DNA from: Pseudomonas sp. Teo4
Lineage (GTDB): Bacteria; Pseudomonadota; Gammaproteobacteria; Pseudomonadales; Pseudomonadaceae
Length of the DNA stretch: 64,000 bases
Assembly (NCBI RefSeq): GCF_034387475.1
Contig: NZ_JAXCIL010000001.1
Span: forward strand, 1,116,001-1,180,000
Direction: 5' to 3'
The translations under genes were made by a program, and so were the position numbers. Position 1 is the stretch's first letter, and each line of letters begins with the position of its first letter. Shown in pieces: positions 63,627-64,000 of this stretch. A model generated the notes under the pieces. That model made no database searches. It saw only the letters and a program-made list of their open reading frames with translations, and was not told the DNA's origin.

Positions 63627-64000
63627 TCACAAAGCCTGGCGCATCGCCTTGGCCATCTCGGTGGCCAACTCCCTGCTCAGCTCATCCAGCACCCGCCCGC
63701 GCCGGGTGACGATCTGCACATCGGTAGCCTGCATGGCCTCACAATCGACAGCGATGGCCTTGAGCGTCCCGCCCTTGAGTTCCTCGATGACCGGCAGCTC
63801 CGCCAGCAAGGTGGCGCCAAGCCCGGAGCGGACGAAGTCGAGGATCACCGCCAGCGAGTTGGACGTCAGCGTCGGTGTGATGCTGTGCGGCTGGTCCTTG
63901 CACGCCGCATCGATCAGCTCACGCACCCTGAAGTTGGCACCAGGCAGCACCAGCGACTCGCGCAGCACTTCCTCAAGGGTGACCTTGCTCCTGCCAGCCA
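63627..64000 (-). CDS. LysR-family regulator, C-terminal part
   Basis: The frame remains open to the window edge (about 124 residues visible), so this is the 3' end of a gene that begins beyond position 64000. The sequence LRESLVLPGANFRVRELIDAACKDQPHSITPTLTSNSLAVILDFVRSGLGATLLAELPVIEELKGGTLKAIAV is the second half of a LysR effector domain (Cbl/CysB-like PBP2 fold). No HTH is visible. It is probably the regulator of the porin/opine module or of genes outside the window. Confidence 0.8.
   Translation of the reverse strand, partial: AGRSKVTLEEVLRESLVLPGANFRVRELIDAACKDQPHSITPTLTSNSLAVILDFVRSGLGATLLAELPVIEELKGGTLKAIAVDCEAMQATDVQIVTRRGRVLDELSRELATEMAKAMRQAL

Overview
The window is a high-GC gammaproteobacterial chromosome segment that I read as a Pseudomonas putida-group strain. 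Support: a catR / catB-catC-catA cluster with P. putida-type sequences, a 403-residue creatinase with the catalytic His at residue 232, a fused QuiC1-type 3-dehydroshikimate dehydratase next to a DOPA-decarboxylase-like enzyme, several MHS-type MFS transporters, an OprD-family porin, eight LysR-type regulators, and many REP palindromes of the cgcgggtaaacccgctcccac type. Species is inferred from remembered gene content, not from a database search. I see no rRNA, tRNA, CRISPR array, prophage or intact insertion sequence.

Layout. 1-1364: end of an AHS1/AHS2 (5-oxoprolinase / urea-amidolyase-like) gene pair. 1368-3424: a two-gene operon (radical SAM protein plus TIGR03915-type DNA-metabolism protein) behind a textbook LexA box. 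3622-9135: exported-looking malate:quinone oxidoreductase, LysR regulator, exported DJ-1/PfpI protein, an unknown two-gene pair and a methyltransferase. 9296-11669: carboxynorspermidine dehydrogenase/decarboxylase (spermidine by the aspartate-semialdehyde route). 11915-13549: PLP dehydratase and a DauR/YheO-type regulator. 13611-17448: LysR regulator, OPA-family transporter and FAD amine oxidase, possibly an aminophosphonate-use cassette. 17544-21001: YebC-like protein, LysR regulator, aromatic amino-acid decarboxylase. 21037-25873: MFS transporter / QuiC1 / TetR (shikimate-quinate to protocatechuate). 25881-34615: mixed regulators, a PAS-GGDEF-EAL protein, aldo/keto reductase, DMT exporter, lipoprotein and MexT-like LysR. 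34981-43853: KatG, an orphan pyruvyl-transferase-like gene, creatinase with transporter and GlxA-type regulator, and PssA. 43982-48963: membrane diguanylate cyclase, PpnN, YeiH/YeiE pair. 49168-54942: APC permease, AraC regulator, FAD oxidase, RidA and an ornithine-cyclodeaminase-like protein, probably one amine-catabolic module. 55105-58718: catR and catBCA (catechol to the beta-ketoadipate pathway). 58984-64000: MFS transporter, opine-dehydrogenase-like enzyme, OprD porin and the end of a LysR gene.

How the genes fit: most of the window is peripheral catabolism (catechol, dehydroshikimate, creatine, amines, perhaps phosphonates and opines). Each module typically carries its own transporter and a divergent or adjacent regulator. 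Intergenic DNA is unusually rich in paired palindromes: ordinary REP doublets, three copies (24866-25098, 51737-51957, 61701-61954) of a much longer element with perfect inverted arms of 55-79 bp, a separate ~135-bp inverted element at 60345-60480, and a probable IS3-type remnant at 18307-18355.

The observations most worth following are the LexA-boxed radical SAM operon, the nested long palindromes whose two arms vary together, the oxidase-RidA-cyclodeaminase module, the LysR/OPA/FAD-oxidase cassette, and a PcaR-like operator in front of quiC1.
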